DNA of 64,000 bases from NCBI RefSeq assembly GCF_900109645.1, contig NZ_FOBG01000002.1, positions 854,391 to 918,390 of the forward strand, written 5' to 3'. Shown piece by piece: positions 44,516 through 55,420 of the stretch (positions are counted from its first letter, which is position 1; each line of letters begins with the position of its first letter). Source of the DNA: Duganella sp. CF402. Its GTDB lineage: Bacteria; Pseudomonadota; Gammaproteobacteria; Burkholderiales; Burkholderiaceae_D. Position numbers and translations under genes: made by a program. The notes beneath the pieces were generated by a model. That model made no database searches. It saw nothing but the letters and a program-made list of their open reading frames with translations, and was not told the origin of the DNA.

Positions 44516-45758
44516 GTCCATCATGTCCACTATTCCACGGGGCGATTTTGGGCAGCATCATCATTGCGGGGAAGGCAAGGATGAAGCATACGATAAAGAA
44601 CCAGAACCAGCCGGTTTCGGCAACAATATACCCTACCGAGGAATTAATGAATGTGCGCGGCACCGCAGCCAGGCTGGAAAACAGCGCATACTGGGTGGCC
44701 GTGTAGCGCGGATCGGTGGCGCGCGACATGAAAGCCACCAGCGCGGCCGCGCCCAGTCCGGGGCTGGCAAACGCCTCGAAACCGTAGACTGCGCTCAGCA
44801 GCACCGGATCCGGGCCAACCTTGGCCAGCCACGCGAAACCGAGGATGGCCAGCGCTTGCAGCACGCCGAACACCCACAGCGCGCGGTTGATACCGAGCTT
44901 GATCATCCAGATGCCGCCCACCGCGCCGCCGGCCAGCGCCGCCCACCAGCCGGTGGCGTTGGCCGCGAGGCCGATTTGCCTGGTGGTGAAACCGGTATCG
45001 AGGAAGAATTTGGTCGATAGCGCAGTCGACATGGTATCGCCGATTTTGTACAGCAGCACGAAGGCGATGATCAACAATGCCTGCTGGATGCCATCGCGCT
45101 TGATGAACTCCTGGAACGGCAGCACCACCGCCTCTTGCAGGTTTTTCGGCGGCTGGCCGTACAGCGTCGGCTCTTTCGCCAGCAGCGTGCACACCAGGCC
45201 CGGCAACATGAACGCGGCCACGGTCCAGAACACGATCTGCCACGGCTGGCTGTCCGCCATCACCAGACCGAGCGCGCTTGGAATCAGGGCGGCGGCCTTG
45301 TAGGCATTGACGATGATGGCTGCGCCCAGGCCCTGCTCTTCATCCGCCAGGATTTCGCGGCGATAGGCGTCGATCACCACGTCCTGGCTGGCCGACAGGA
45401 AGGCGATCAGGAACACGGTGACGGCGATCATCGACAGTTCCAGTTTCGGGTCCAGCATGCCTAGCCCGCCGATGAAGGCGAACAGCGCCAGCTGGGTCAG
45501 CGCCATCCAGCCGCGCCGGCGGCCCAGCGGCAGCACGGTGTAGCGGTCCATGAACGGCGCCCACAGGAACTTGAAGGTGTAGGGGAACATCGCCAGCCCG
45601 AACAGGCCGAGCGCTTTGACATCCAACCCGGACTTCGCCAGCCACGCCTGCATCAGGTAGATCAGCGTGTACAGCGGAAGCCCGGAGCTAAAGCCCAGGA
45701 ACAGGATGGAAACGGTGCGTCCGTTGATGTAGCTGGTCCAGGGCGTTTTTTGCGTCAT
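44502..45758 (-). CDS. ampG: AmpG-type muropeptide MFS transporter
   Basis: A 418-residue major-facilitator protein with about 12 membrane segments. The N-terminal FLGFSSGLPLYTLIYLMQAWL, KFLWAPFMDRY and SASQDVVIDAYRREIL segments match AmpG, which imports anhydromuropeptides released during wall turnover for recycling. The start overlaps the metW stop (TAATG). Placing a recycling permease in a methionine operon is probably positional, not functional. Confidence 0.92.
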   Translation of the reverse strand: MTQKTPWTSYINGRTVSILFLGFSSGLPLYTLIYLMQAWLAKSGLDVKALGLFGLAMFPYTFKFLWAPFMDRYTVLPLGRRRGWMALTQLALFAFIGGLGMLDPKLELSMIAVTVFLIAFLSASQDVVIDAYRREILADEEQGLGAAIIVNAYKAAALIPSALGLVMADSQPWQIVFWTVAAFMLPGLVCTLLAKEPTLYGQPPKNLQEAVVLPFQEFIKRDGIQQALLIIAFVLLYKIGDTMSTALSTKFFLDTGFTTRQIGLAANATGWWAALAGGAVGGIWMIKLGINRALWVFGVLQALAILGFAWLAKVGPDPVLLSAVYGFEAFASPGLGAAALVAFMSRATDPRYTATQYALFSSLAAVPRTFINSSVGYIVAETGWFWFFIVCFILAFPAMMMLPKIAPWNSGHDGHEKP

Positions 45759-46360
45759 TATTTTTTTCGTAGTCGGAATACGGCCAAGTCGCCGCGCAGG
45801 TTAGGCAGGAAGGATACACGCTTCCCCTCTGCCAGCGCTACACATTCAATCACTTCCAGGCCGCACTCCTCCGCCAGATCACGGAAATCCGTGATGGTGG
45901 CGCAACGCAGGTTGGGCGTGTCGTACCATTCGTACGGCAGCGATTCCGACACCGGCATGCGGCCCTTGAGCAGAGCCACGCGGTGCGGCCAATAAGCGAA
46001 GTTGGGGAACGAGACGATGGCCTCCTTGCCGACGCGGACGATGTCGCGCAACAGCGCTTCGACGTGCTTCATCATCTGCAGCGAGGACAGGCACAGCACC
46101 GTGTCGAAGGTGTTGTCGCCGAACAGCGCCAGCCCGTTTTCCATGTCCTGCTGGATCACGCGCACGCCGCGCTGGGTGCTGGCCAGCACTTCATCGTCGG
46201 CCAGCTCGATGCCGTAGCCGGTGCATTGCTTGTCGCTCTGCAGATAGTCCATCATCACGCCCTTGCCGCAACCAAGGTCCAGCACGTGCGACTTGTCGCC
46301 GATCCAGTGCGCGATAAACGCCAGGTCCGGGCGCTCCGCGCTCAATTCATTAAAGTTCAT
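45758..46360 (-). CDS. metW: Methionine biosynthesis protein MetW
   Basis: A 200-residue SAM-dependent-methyltransferase-fold protein (VLDLGCGKG at about 26-34, GIELADDEV, LCLSSLQ, VSFPNFAYWPHR). MetW is known to act with MetX in methionine synthesis. The ATG overlaps the metX stop (ATGA), and the stop overlaps the ampG start. Only this part of the much longer open frame is coding; the upstream extension lies in metX on another frame. Confidence 0.94.
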   Translation of the reverse strand: MNFNELSAERPDLAFIAHWIGDKSHVLDLGCGKGVMMDYLQSDKQCTGYGIELADDEVLASTQRGVRVIQQDMENGLALFGDNTFDTVLCLSSLQMMKHVEALLRDIVRVGKEAIVSFPNFAYWPHRVALLKGRMPVSESLPYEWYDTPNLRCATITDFRDLAEECGLEVIECVALAEGKRVSFLPNLRGDLAVFRLRKK

Positions 46361-47505
46361 ACCTTGCCCCCGATCTCGTTCCACACCTGGCCGTAATAGG
46401 CGCGCACCATGTTCATGTAGCGCGGGTCCTCCAGCAGGAACGCGTCGTGGCCGTGCGGCGCATCGATTTCCGCGTAGGTCACCTGGCGGCGGTTGCTGAC
46501 CAGCGCCTGCACGATCTCGCGGCTGCGCTCCGGTGAGAAGCGCCAGTCGGTGGTGAAGGAAGCCAGGAAGAACTTGGCCTTGGTGCCAGCCAAAGTCTTG
46601 GCCAGATCGCCGCCATGCAGGCGCGCCGGGTCGAAGTAATCGAGCGCCTTGGTGATCAGCAGGTAGGTGTTGGCGTCGAAGTATTCGCTGAACTTGTCGC
46701 CCTGGTAGCGCAGGTAGGATTCGATTTCGAAATCGACGCCGAAGTCGAATTTGTAGTCGCCGCTTTCGGCCACGTCGCGCAGCTTGCGGCCGAACTTCTC
46801 GGCCATGTCGTCGTCCGACAGATAGGTGATGTGGCCGACCATGCGCGCCACGCGCAGGCCGTTCTTCGGCACCACGCCGTGTGCATAGAAATCGCCGCCG
46901 TGGTAATCCGGGTCCGACAGAATCGCCTGCCGCGCCACGTCGTTGAAGGCGATGTTTTGCGCCGACAGCTTGGCGGTCGAGGCGATCACCACGCAGTGGC
47001 GCAAGCGCTCGGGGTACATGATGGACCACGACAGCGCCTGCATGCCGCCCAGCGAACCGCCCATGACGGCGGCGAACTGCCTGATGCCCAGCGCATCGGC
47101 CAGGCGCGCCTGTGCGGCCACCCAGTCCTCCACCGTCACGACAGGGAAGGCGGCGCCGTATGGTTTGCCGGTGGCCGGATTGGCGTGCATAGGACCGGTC
47201 GAGCCAAAGCACGAGCCCAGGTTGTTAATCCCGATCACAAAGAATTTGTCGGTATCCAGCGGCTTGCCCGGACCGACCATATTGTCCCACCAGCCGGTGC
47301 TTTTCGGCTGGCCTTCGTATTCGCCGGCCACGTGGTGCGAAGCGTTCAGCGCGTGGCACACCAGCACCGCGTTGGATTTGTCGGCGTTCAGGGTGCCGTA
47401 GGTTTCGTACATCAGCATATAGTCGCGCAGCGACGCGCCGCTTTGCAGGAGCAGGGGCTCGGCAAAATGCATGGTTTGCGGCTTAACGTATCCCAGGGAT
47501 GACAT
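46357..47505 (-). CDS. metX: Homoserine O-acyltransferase (acetyl or succinyl)
   Basis: A 382-residue alpha/beta-hydrolase-fold enzyme that acylates homoserine at the start of methionine synthesis. Nucleophile Ser lies in GGSLGGMQALSW, with catalytic Asp and His in the C-terminal DAPHGHDAFL region. Whether it uses acetyl- or succinyl-CoA cannot be read with confidence; MetX enzymes partnered with MetW are often succinyl-specific. ATG at 47505 was chosen over upstream in-frame starts that lack support. Confidence 0.94.
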   Translation of the reverse strand: MSSLGYVKPQTMHFAEPLLLQSGASLRDYMLMYETYGTLNADKSNAVLVCHALNASHHVAGEYEGQPKSTGWWDNMVGPGKPLDTDKFFVIGINNLGSCFGSTGPMHANPATGKPYGAAFPVVTVEDWVAAQARLADALGIRQFAAVMGGSLGGMQALSWSIMYPERLRHCVVIASTAKLSAQNIAFNDVARQAILSDPDYHGGDFYAHGVVPKNGLRVARMVGHITYLSDDDMAEKFGRKLRDVAESGDYKFDFGVDFEIESYLRYQGDKFSEYFDANTYLLITKALDYFDPARLHGGDLAKTLAGTKAKFFLASFTTDWRFSPERSREIVQALVSNRRQVTYAEIDAPHGHDAFLLEDPRYMNMVRAYYGQVWNEIGGKV

Positions 47506-47550
47506 TGTTGGTTTAGTTTTTATGGGGCGGCCCCACGGGCCATCTATCAA

Positions 47551-47578
47551 GGCGGGACCGCGAATGATGGGTCCCGCC
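47551..47578 (-). terminator. Possible terminator after the PTS genes
   Basis: A perfect 9-bp inverted repeat (GGCGGGACC / GGTCCCGCC, 10-base loop) starts four bases after the ptsI stop on the minus strand. No clear T run follows, so this is a weak candidate or a transcript-stabilising hairpin. Confidence 0.45.
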
Positions 47579-47581
47579 GAT

Positions 47582-49371
<1,790 letters not shown>

Positions 49372-49372
<1 letters not shown>

Positions 49373-49641
49373 TACTCGCCTTCGCCGAACTTGTCGTTGA
49401 CCAGCGCGCTCAGGGCGGCGATGCAATCGCCTTCGTCGTCGCCGTCGGCTTCCAGCAGGACTTTGGCGCCCTTGCCGGCCGCCAGCATCATCACGCCCAT
49501 GATGGACTTGGCGTTGATGCGGCGCGCGTTACGCGTCAGCCAGACATCGCTTTTGTATTTTGCTGCCAGTTGGGTGAATTTGGCGGAAGCGCGCGCATGC
49601 AAACCAAGCTTGTTAATAATTTCGAGTTCTTGCTGAATCAT
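49372..49641 (-). CDS. ptsH: PTS phosphocarrier protein HPr
   Basis: An 89-residue HPr. His15 (KLGLHARASA) is the phosphorylation site used by EI, and Ser46 (NAKSIMGVMML) is conserved, although HPr kinase is not in the window. It lies between EIIA-Man and EI and overlaps the EI gene, so the three form a small operon. Confidence 0.95.
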
Positions 49642-49692
49642 TTTTCTTTTATCTCAATCAGAGTGCGCATTGCTAAAAAAAATTTGTCAGGG

Positions 49693-50094
49693 TTACCCGA
49701 CACGTGTCCGGTTATCGACGCGCACTGCTCCACTTTGCGCGCCTGCCAGAGCCATCTCGACCACCACGTCCAGCGTGTCGCGGCGGTAGGTGATGGCGCG
49801 CAGCAGCATCGGCAAACTGATGCCCGCGATGACCTCCACCCGGCCCGCATCGGCCAGCCGGTTGCAGCAGTTGGCGGGGGTGCCGCCTTTGACGTCGGTG
49901 ATGACCAGCACGCCGTCGCCTTCGTCGAGACGCTTGATCGCCGCCGCCGCCAGTTCCTGGACTTCGCCGAGGTCCTGGTCGGCGATCACGTCGATCGCTT
50001 CCAGCCGCTCGGTCGGACCACGAAACACGTGGGCGCAGGCCGCAAGAAAGGCCTGCCCCAGTGGTGCGTGTGTCATAAGCAGTATGCCTACCAT
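49693..50094 (-). CDS. PTS EIIA component, mannose type
   Basis: A 133-residue EIIA(Man)-fold protein. His9 in LMTHAPLG is the phosphorylation site, and LVITDVKGGTPANCCNRL forms the domain core. No EIIB, EIIC or EIID gene is nearby, so it probably belongs to a regulatory PTS rather than sugar uptake. It precedes ptsH by 51 bases and follows gshB by about 36. Confidence 0.9.
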   Translation of the reverse strand: MVGILLMTHAPLGQAFLAACAHVFRGPTERLEAIDVIADQDLGEVQELAAAAIKRLDEGDGVLVITDVKGGTPANCCNRLADAGRVEVIAGISLPMLLRAITYRRDTLDVVVEMALAGAQSGAVRVDNRTRVG

Positions 50095-50130
50095 ATTGTT
50101 AAACCGCCAGTGAGAATGAATAATTTCTTG

Positions 50131-51081
50131 TCATCGGCCCAGGGCGACCGCCGCCTCGACCGCATCGATGAAAGTTGCCGCCACCGGGAAGCCGGCTTGC
50201 TGCGTAATCTCCTGGAAGCAGGTCGGGCTGGTGACGTTCACCTCTGTTAAGTAATCGCCAATAACGTCTAATCCTACCAGCAACAGGCCGCGCGCCGCCA
50301 GTATCGGCCCCAGCGTGTTGGCGATCTCATAGTCGCGCTCGGTGAGAGGCTGGGCCACGCCGACGCCGCCGGCCGCCAGGTTGCCGCGCACTTCGCCGTT
50401 CTGCGGAATGCGCGCCAGCGCGAACGGCACCGGCTTGCCGCCGATGACCAGGATGCGCTTGTCGCCCTTGACGATGTCCGGGATGTAGCGCTGGACCATG
50501 ATGGTCTGGGTGCCCAGCTGGGTCAGCGTTTCGATGATGGAGCCGAGGTTCATGCCGTCGGCCGTCACGCGGAAAATGCCGGCGCCGCCCATGCCGTCCA
50601 GCGGTTTGAGGATGATGTCGCCGTGCTGCTTCTGGAAGGCGCGGATGCGCTGCTCGTCCGAAGTCACCAGGGTCGGCGAGGTGAACTGGCTGAACTGGGC
50701 GATCGCCAGCTTTTCGTTGTGGTCGCGGATGGCGGAAGGTTTGTTGAATACTTGCGCGCCCTGCTGCTCGGCCAGCTCCAGCAGGTAGGTGCCGTAGACG
50801 TATTCCATGTCGAACGGCGGGTCCTTGCGCTGGATGATGGCGTCAAACTCGCCGAGGTTGGTTTCCTTCGGCTCGCCGGCGCGGTACCAGTCCTTGCTGT
50901 CGCCGGTCAGGATGATCTCGGACACCTTGGCCGACACCACGCCCTGCTCCACCGCCATGTCCTTTTGCTCGAAAGCGTAGACGGTGTGGCCGCGCTTGCC
51001 GGCTTCCACCATCATGGCGTAGGTGGAATCCTTGTAGGTTTTAAAGGTCGACAGCGGGTCGGCGAGGAAGGCGATTTTCAT
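50131..51081 (-). CDS. gshB: Glutathione synthetase
   Basis: A 316-residue ATP-grasp enzyme that joins gamma-glutamylcysteine and glycine. Typical segments are the N-terminal KIAFLADPLSTFKTYKDST, VFNKPSAIRDHNEKL, LKPLDGMGGAGIFR, and VTSPTCFQEITQQAG near the end. It follows gshA by 29 bases, so the two steps of glutathione synthesis are encoded together. Confidence 0.96.
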   Translation of the reverse strand: MKIAFLADPLSTFKTYKDSTYAMMVEAGKRGHTVYAFEQKDMAVEQGVVSAKVSEIILTGDSKDWYRAGEPKETNLGEFDAIIQRKDPPFDMEYVYGTYLLELAEQQGAQVFNKPSAIRDHNEKLAIAQFSQFTSPTLVTSDEQRIRAFQKQHGDIILKPLDGMGGAGIFRVTADGMNLGSIIETLTQLGTQTIMVQRYIPDIVKGDKRILVIGGKPVPFALARIPQNGEVRGNLAAGGVGVAQPLTERDYEIANTLGPILAARGLLLVGLDVIGDYLTEVNVTSPTCFQEITQQAGFPVAATFIDAVEAAVALGR

Positions 51082-51110
51082 TGAACGTCCAGTTGAGGTA
51101 ATGACTGATT

Positions 51111-52412
51111 TTAGTACACTTCCGGATTCGGATCGGTGCGCTCCATTTCCAGCGACGCCGCCAGCAGCGCCAGGCGCGCCACCACGCCGTACACGTAGAA
51201 ACGGTTCGGCGCGGCCGTGCCCGGCTTGGCCTTGAGGTCCGGCACCGCGTGCTGCTGCGCGAACGCCAGCGGCACGTACTGCGAGCCGGGCGCGTTCAGG
51301 TTCTGGTCGATGCCGCGCTCGGCGTGGATGCGGTAGAAACCGCCCACCACATAGCGGTCGATCATGTAGACCACCGGCTCGGCCACCGCATGCTCGATGC
51401 TTTCGAAGGTCGGCACGCCCTCCTGGATGATGAAGTCAGTCACTTCCTTGCCGTCCTTGATGACGGTCATCTTGTCGCGCTGGGCTTGCGTCAGGTCCTT
51501 GATCTCGGCCGAGTCCTTGATGGTCAGGATGCTGGTGCCGTAAGTGCCGGCGTCCGGCTTGACGATCACGAATGGCTTCTGGTCCTTGATGCCGTATTCC
51601 TTGTATTTCTTCTTGATCTTGGCCAGCAACGCGTCAACGTTGGCGGCCAGGCATTCGTAGCCTTCGCCGGTACGGAAATTCACCGCATCGCACTTGGCGT
51701 GGAACGGGTTCAGCATCCACGGATCAACACCGATCAGCTTGCCGAACTTCTTGACCACTTCGTCGTAGGCGTTCAGGTGGTTGCTCTTGCGGCGCAGCGC
51801 CCAGCCGGCGTGCAGCGGCGGCAGCAGGCTTTGCTCGTGGATGTTTTGCAGGATGTCCGGGATGCCGGCCGACAGGTCGTTGTTGAGCAGGATCGTGCAC
51901 GGATCGAAATCCTTGAGGCCGACCCGGCGGCCGTTCGGCGAGCGCACCAGCGGCTCCACCACCAGCATATTGCCGTCCGGCAGCGGCAGCGGAGTCGGCT
52001 GGGTGATTTCCGGCGACAGCGAACCGAGCCGCACGTGCAGGCCGGTCTGGCGGAAAATCTGCATCAGGCGCGCCACGTTTTGCCAGTACGTCGGGTGACG
52101 CTGGGTGATTTCCGGGATCAGCAGCAGGTTGCGCGCGTCCGGGCAATACTTGTCGATCGCGGCCATCGCGGCCTGCACCGACAGCGGCAGCATCTCGGTG
52201 GCCAGCATGTTGAAGCCGCCCGGGAACAGGTTGGTATCCACCGGCGCCAGCTTGTAGCCGGCATTGCGCATATCCACCGAGCAATAAAACGGTGGCGTGT
52301 GCTCCTGCCACTCCAGGCGGAACCAGCGTTCGATGGCGGGCGTGGCGGCGAGGATTTTTTCTTCTAGGTCGAGCAGCGGTCCACTCAGGGCCGTGACGAG
52401 GTGGGGAACCAT
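51111..52412 (-). CDS. gshA: Glutamate--cysteine ligase (betaproteobacterial type)
   Basis: A 433-residue enzyme for the first step of glutathione synthesis, of the type distinct from E. coli GshA (the family first seen in Acidithiobacillus). Typical segments are DMRNAGYKLAPVDTNLFPGGFNML, LIPEITQRHPTYWQNV, LLNNDLSAGIP and VVKPDAGTYGTSI-like ATP-grasp residues. ATG at 52412 follows AAGGATG; an upstream frame adds 12 residues without a ribosome site. It heads the gshA-gshB-PTS row. Confidence 0.93.
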   Translation of the reverse strand: MVPHLVTALSGPLLDLEEKILAATPAIERWFRLEWQEHTPPFYCSVDMRNAGYKLAPVDTNLFPGGFNMLATEMLPLSVQAAMAAIDKYCPDARNLLLIPEITQRHPTYWQNVARLMQIFRQTGLHVRLGSLSPEITQPTPLPLPDGNMLVVEPLVRSPNGRRVGLKDFDPCTILLNNDLSAGIPDILQNIHEQSLLPPLHAGWALRRKSNHLNAYDEVVKKFGKLIGVDPWMLNPFHAKCDAVNFRTGEGYECLAANVDALLAKIKKKYKEYGIKDQKPFVIVKPDAGTYGTSILTIKDSAEIKDLTQAQRDKMTVIKDGKEVTDFIIQEGVPTFESIEHAVAEPVVYMIDRYVVGGFYRIHAERGIDQNLNAPGSQYVPLAFAQQHAVPDLKAKPGTAAPNRFYVYGVVARLALLAASLEMERTDPNPEVY

Positions 52413-52481
52413 GTTTACATCCTTATTACCGTGCGGACTATGCCACATGAGGGCGAAAACCCTATTTTAAAGGCAGGCAAT

Positions 52482-52508
52482 AAAAAAAGCGCCCCGCAGG
52501 GCGCTTTT
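52482..52508 (-). terminator. Terminator of the torF-glnK-amtB operon
   Basis: A 10-bp stem (AAAAGCGCCC 52485-52494 / GGGCGCTTTT 52499-52508, CGCA loop on the plus strand) followed on the minus strand by a run of seven T (52482-52488). It lies 19 bases after the amtB stop. Confidence 0.9.
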
Positions 52509-52526
52509 CGGATGAAACATTAACAA

Positions 52527-54065
52527 TTAAGCATGGTAAGCCGATTCACCGTGGGTGGTGATATCCAGGCCTTCGCGCTCTTCCTCTTCCGGTACGCGCA
52601 GGCCGATGACGATGTCAACCAGCTTGTAGGCGATGACCGACACCAGGGCCGACCAGATGATGGTGGTGCCGACGCCGGTCGCCTGCACGATCACTTGCGA
52701 AGCGATCGAGTAGTCTGGCGAAGCTTTGTTGGCCACGTAGTCGAAGATGCCCTGGCCGCCCAGCGATGGTGCAGCGAACACACCGGTCAGGATCGCGCCC
52801 AGGATGCCGCCGACGCCGTGCACGCCGAACACGTCCAGCGAGTCGTCCGCGCCCAGCAGGCGTTTCAGGCCGTTCACGCCCCACAGGCAGATCACGCCAG
52901 CAAGCAGGCCGATGATCAGTGCGCCCATTGGGCCGACAAAGCCGCAGGCCGGGGTAATGGCCACCAGGCCAGCCACTGCGCCCGAAGCGCCGCCCAGCAT
53001 CGATGGTTTGCCTTTGAAGATCCACTCGGCGAACACCCAGGCCACGGTAGCGGCGGCGGTTGCCAGCAGGGTGTTGATGAAGGCCAGGCCAGCGATATCA
53101 GCCGCTTCCAGTGCCGAACCGGCGTTGAAACCGAACCAGCCCACCCACAGCAGCGAGGCGCCGATCATGGTCATGGTCACCGAGTGCGGCGCCATCGATT
53201 CGCGGCCGTAGCCGACGCGTTTGCCGATCATGTAGGCGCCAACCAGGCCGGCTACCGCAGCATTGATGTGCACCACGGTGCCGCCGGCGAAGTCCAGCGC
53301 ACCTTTTTGGAACAGGAAGCCGGCTTTGGCGGTTTCGGTTGCCAGGGTGGCGGCATCCTTGATCGCGTCAGGACCGGTCCAGAACCAGACCATGTGGGCG
53401 ATCGGCAGGTAGGAGAAGGTGAACCACAGCACCACGAAGGCCAGCACGGCGGTGAACTTGGCGCGTTCGGCAAAGGCGCCGACGATCAGGCCGCAGGTGA
53501 TGGCGGCAAAGGTGGCCTGGAACGCGACGTACACGAACTCAGGAATCACCACGCCCTTGCTGAAGGTGGCGGCGTAGGAGAACGCGCCCTTGGCCGGATC
53601 CCAGATGCCGTTCAGGAAGGCACGGTCGAACTTGCCGAAGAAGGCGTTGCCTTCGGTGAAAGCCAGCGAGTAGCCGTAGATGCACCACAGCACGACGATC
53701 AGGGCGAACACCATGAACACTTGCATCAGGATCGACAGCATGTTCTTGGAACGCACCAGGCCGCCGTAGAACAGGGCCAGGCCAGGAATGGTCATCAGGA
53801 TCACCAGCAGGGTCGACACCATCATCCAGGCGGTGTCGCCTTTATTTGGGGTCGGTGCGGCGGGTGCCGCTTCGGCAGGAGCAGCTGGGGCAGCGGCAGC
53901 TGGCGCTGCGGCTGGCGCAGCTTCAGGAGCGGACGCGGCTGGTGCGGAGGCGGCAGCGGCGGCCACTGGCGCTTCGGCCGGCTTGGCATCCTGGGCGTGT
54001 ACTGGGGCTGCCAGCGCAAACAGGATGGAGACCCCAGCTAGCAAGCTCGTTATGGTTTTTTTCAT
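52527..54065 (-). CDS. amtB: Ammonium transporter
   Basis: A 512-residue Amt/Mep protein. A signal peptide (about 1-24) and an Ala/Pro-rich linker (about 28-72) precede 11 membrane segments; GDTAWMMVSTLLVILMTIPG begins the conserved core, and FGFNAGSALEA and HGVGGILGAILTGVFA carry signature ammonium-channel residues. AmtB is blocked by GlnK when nitrogen is plentiful. It is the third gene after torF and glnK and ends before a strong terminator. Confidence 0.95.
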   Translation of the reverse strand: MKKTITSLLAGVSILFALAAPVHAQDAKPAEAPVAAAAASAPAASAPEAAPAAAPAAAAPAAPAEAAPAAPTPNKGDTAWMMVSTLLVILMTIPGLALFYGGLVRSKNMLSILMQVFMVFALIVVLWCIYGYSLAFTEGNAFFGKFDRAFLNGIWDPAKGAFSYAATFSKGVVIPEFVYVAFQATFAAITCGLIVGAFAERAKFTAVLAFVVLWFTFSYLPIAHMVWFWTGPDAIKDAATLATETAKAGFLFQKGALDFAGGTVVHINAAVAGLVGAYMIGKRVGYGRESMAPHSVTMTMIGASLLWVGWFGFNAGSALEAADIAGLAFINTLLATAAATVAWVFAEWIFKGKPSMLGGASGAVAGLVAITPACGFVGPMGALIIGLLAGVICLWGVNGLKRLLGADDSLDVFGVHGVGGILGAILTGVFAAPSLGGQGIFDYVANKASPDYSIASQVIVQATGVGTTIIWSALVSVIAYKLVDIVIGLRVPEEEEREGLDITTHGESAYHA

Positions 54066-54079
54066 TTCTCGTCGTCCTC

Positions 54080-54418
54080 TTAGAGAGCTTCGTTGCCGGT
54101 CTCGCCGGTACGAATACGGATTACTTGTTCCAGGTTGTACACGAAGATCTTGCCGTCGCCGATCTTGCCGGTGCGGGCCGCGCCTTCAATCGCTTCGATC
54201 GCCTGCTCGACCACCGCGTCGTCCACTGCGGCTTCGATCTTGGTCTTCGGCAGGAAGTCCACCACATACTCCGCGCCACGATACAGCTCGGTGTGGCCTT
54301 TCTGGCGGCCGAAGCCTTTTACTTCGGTCACAGTAATACCCTGCACGTTAATGGCCGACAGGGCTTCACGCACCTCGTCAAGCTTGAACGGCTTGATAAT
54401 GGCGGTAATCAGTTTCAT
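54080..54418 (-). CDS. glnK: PII nitrogen regulatory protein GlnK
   Basis: A 112-residue PII protein with Tyr51 in the T-loop (HTELYRGAEY), the site uridylylated by GlnD, and the TGKIGDGKIFV B-loop. GlnK binds AmtB and also conveys nitrogen status to other enzymes. It precedes amtB by 14 bases. Confidence 0.97.
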   Translation of the reverse strand: MKLITAIIKPFKLDEVREALSAINVQGITVTEVKGFGRQKGHTELYRGAEYVVDFLPKTKIEAAVDDAVVEQAIEAIEGAARTGKIGDGKIFVYNLEQVIRIRTGETGNEAL

Positions 54419-54429
54419 ACGGGCCTCGC

Positions 54430-55176
54430 TTAGAAGGTTTTGGAAATGGTCAGGACAGCACCGGCTTTACCCAGGTTCTTCCCTTTTCCGACGTAGGCAT
54501 CGGTGTCGGCATAGACCGCCGCCAGTGCCACACTCACTACGCCGAAATCTTTGGTGACGCCGAGCTTGTAATCGGTGTAGCTGGCGGCGCCGTTGTTCTT
54601 CACGTTCTGGTGACCGACGTGGACGTTCAGGATGTAGCCGTCCGCCACTTCCTGGTTCAGCTGCGCATCGACGTAGCCGGAATTCTTACTGTCGGCAAAG
54701 CCGAACAGGTTGGTGGTCGATTGCGAGTATTTGAGCGAGAACGGACCGGCCGAGATCTGGCCGTACAATTCGAAGGTGTTGGCGCTCGGGTTCAGCTTGT
54801 TCGACGGGTAGTAGTAGTACAGGCCGCCGACGTCGTAGCTGATGGTGTCGGTAATGGCGCCGCGTTTGCCGGCGTAGATGTCCCATTCGACGTTACCGTC
54901 GCCGCCGCCGTCCTTGACCCACTTGATGTTGGTCAGCCAGGTGCCGGCGTAGAAGCCAGTCGGGTTGTTCACGTAGTCAGCGCCGCCTTGTACGGCAGGC
55001 TTCAGGCGGGTTTGCGAGATACCGCGGTAACGGTAATCGCTGACAACGGCAGCGTTAAAGCTGACTTCATTGTCTGGTTTCGCTTCCGGGGCGGGTGCCG
55101 CCTCTTCTGCGTGCGCCATCGACGCGAATGCTAAGGTCAACGCAGCGATCAGGGTGCAGTTCTGGGCTATTTTCAT
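54430..55176 (-). CDS. TorF-family putative porin
   Basis: A 248-residue protein with a signal peptide (ending ASMAHA) and a beta-barrel typical of the TorF/Gcw_chp family (VVSDYRYRGISQTRLKPAVQGG, GFYAGTWLTN, terminal ISKTF). It is the first gene of the torF-glnK-amtB operon, 11 bases before glnK, downstream of a sigma-54 promoter. A role in ammonium or amine passage through the outer membrane is inferred from context only. Confidence 0.82.
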   Translation of the reverse strand: MKIAQNCTLIAALTLAFASMAHAEEAAPAPEAKPDNEVSFNAAVVSDYRYRGISQTRLKPAVQGGADYVNNPTGFYAGTWLTNIKWVKDGGGDGNVEWDIYAGKRGAITDTISYDVGGLYYYYPSNKLNPSANTFELYGQISAGPFSLKYSQSTTNLFGFADSKNSGYVDAQLNQEVADGYILNVHVGHQNVKNNGAASYTDYKLGVTKDFGVVSVALAAVYADTDAYVGKGKNLGKAGAVLTISKTF

Positions 55177-55265
55177 AATTGTTTTCCTAGTGAGTTGAAC
55201 GTCATTAGCAGTTGCGGTTTAAAATCTGGTCAAGCGAAGCAATGAAAAGCATTCATAGGCTTCTT

Positions 55266-55281
55266 AGCAGAATGTGTGCCA
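55266..55281 (-). promoter_or_regulatory. Sigma-54 promoter of the torF-glnK-amtB operon
   Basis: On the minus strand TGGCAC-ACATT-CTGCT has GG and GC exactly 12 bases apart, as in the -24/-12 consensus (TGGCAC-N5-TTGCW, one mismatch in the second block). Transcription would start near 55255, about 79 bases before the torF ATG. Confidence 0.72.
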
Positions 55282-55354
55282 GCCAACGTTGACAATGTCC
55301 CTACTGCCCCAAAGTGAGAATTGTCAGTGTCCCAAACGGAATTCCGGCGGATTC

Positions 55355-55391
55355 GCACCACGTTAACGCCGAGTCGCACCACGATGGTGCA
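55355..55391. promoter_or_regulatory. NtrC-type enhancer site(s)
   Basis: A perfect NtrC-like dyad, GCACC-ACGAT-GGTGC (55376-55390), and a weaker partial site beginning with GCACC at 55355 lie about 100-130 bases upstream of the predicted sigma-54 start, a normal enhancer distance. The perfect site is also 30 bases before the divergent ubiK ATG. Confidence 0.7.
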
Positions 55392-55420
55392 ATGTTGGAC
55401 CAACCAGATCAAGGAATATT

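Noticed and set aside
45758..47212. Possible fused long form of MetW
   Set aside because: The upstream part of the frame lies within metX and is Arg/Gly-rich; the ATG at 46360 with the ATGA overlap gives a normal MetW.
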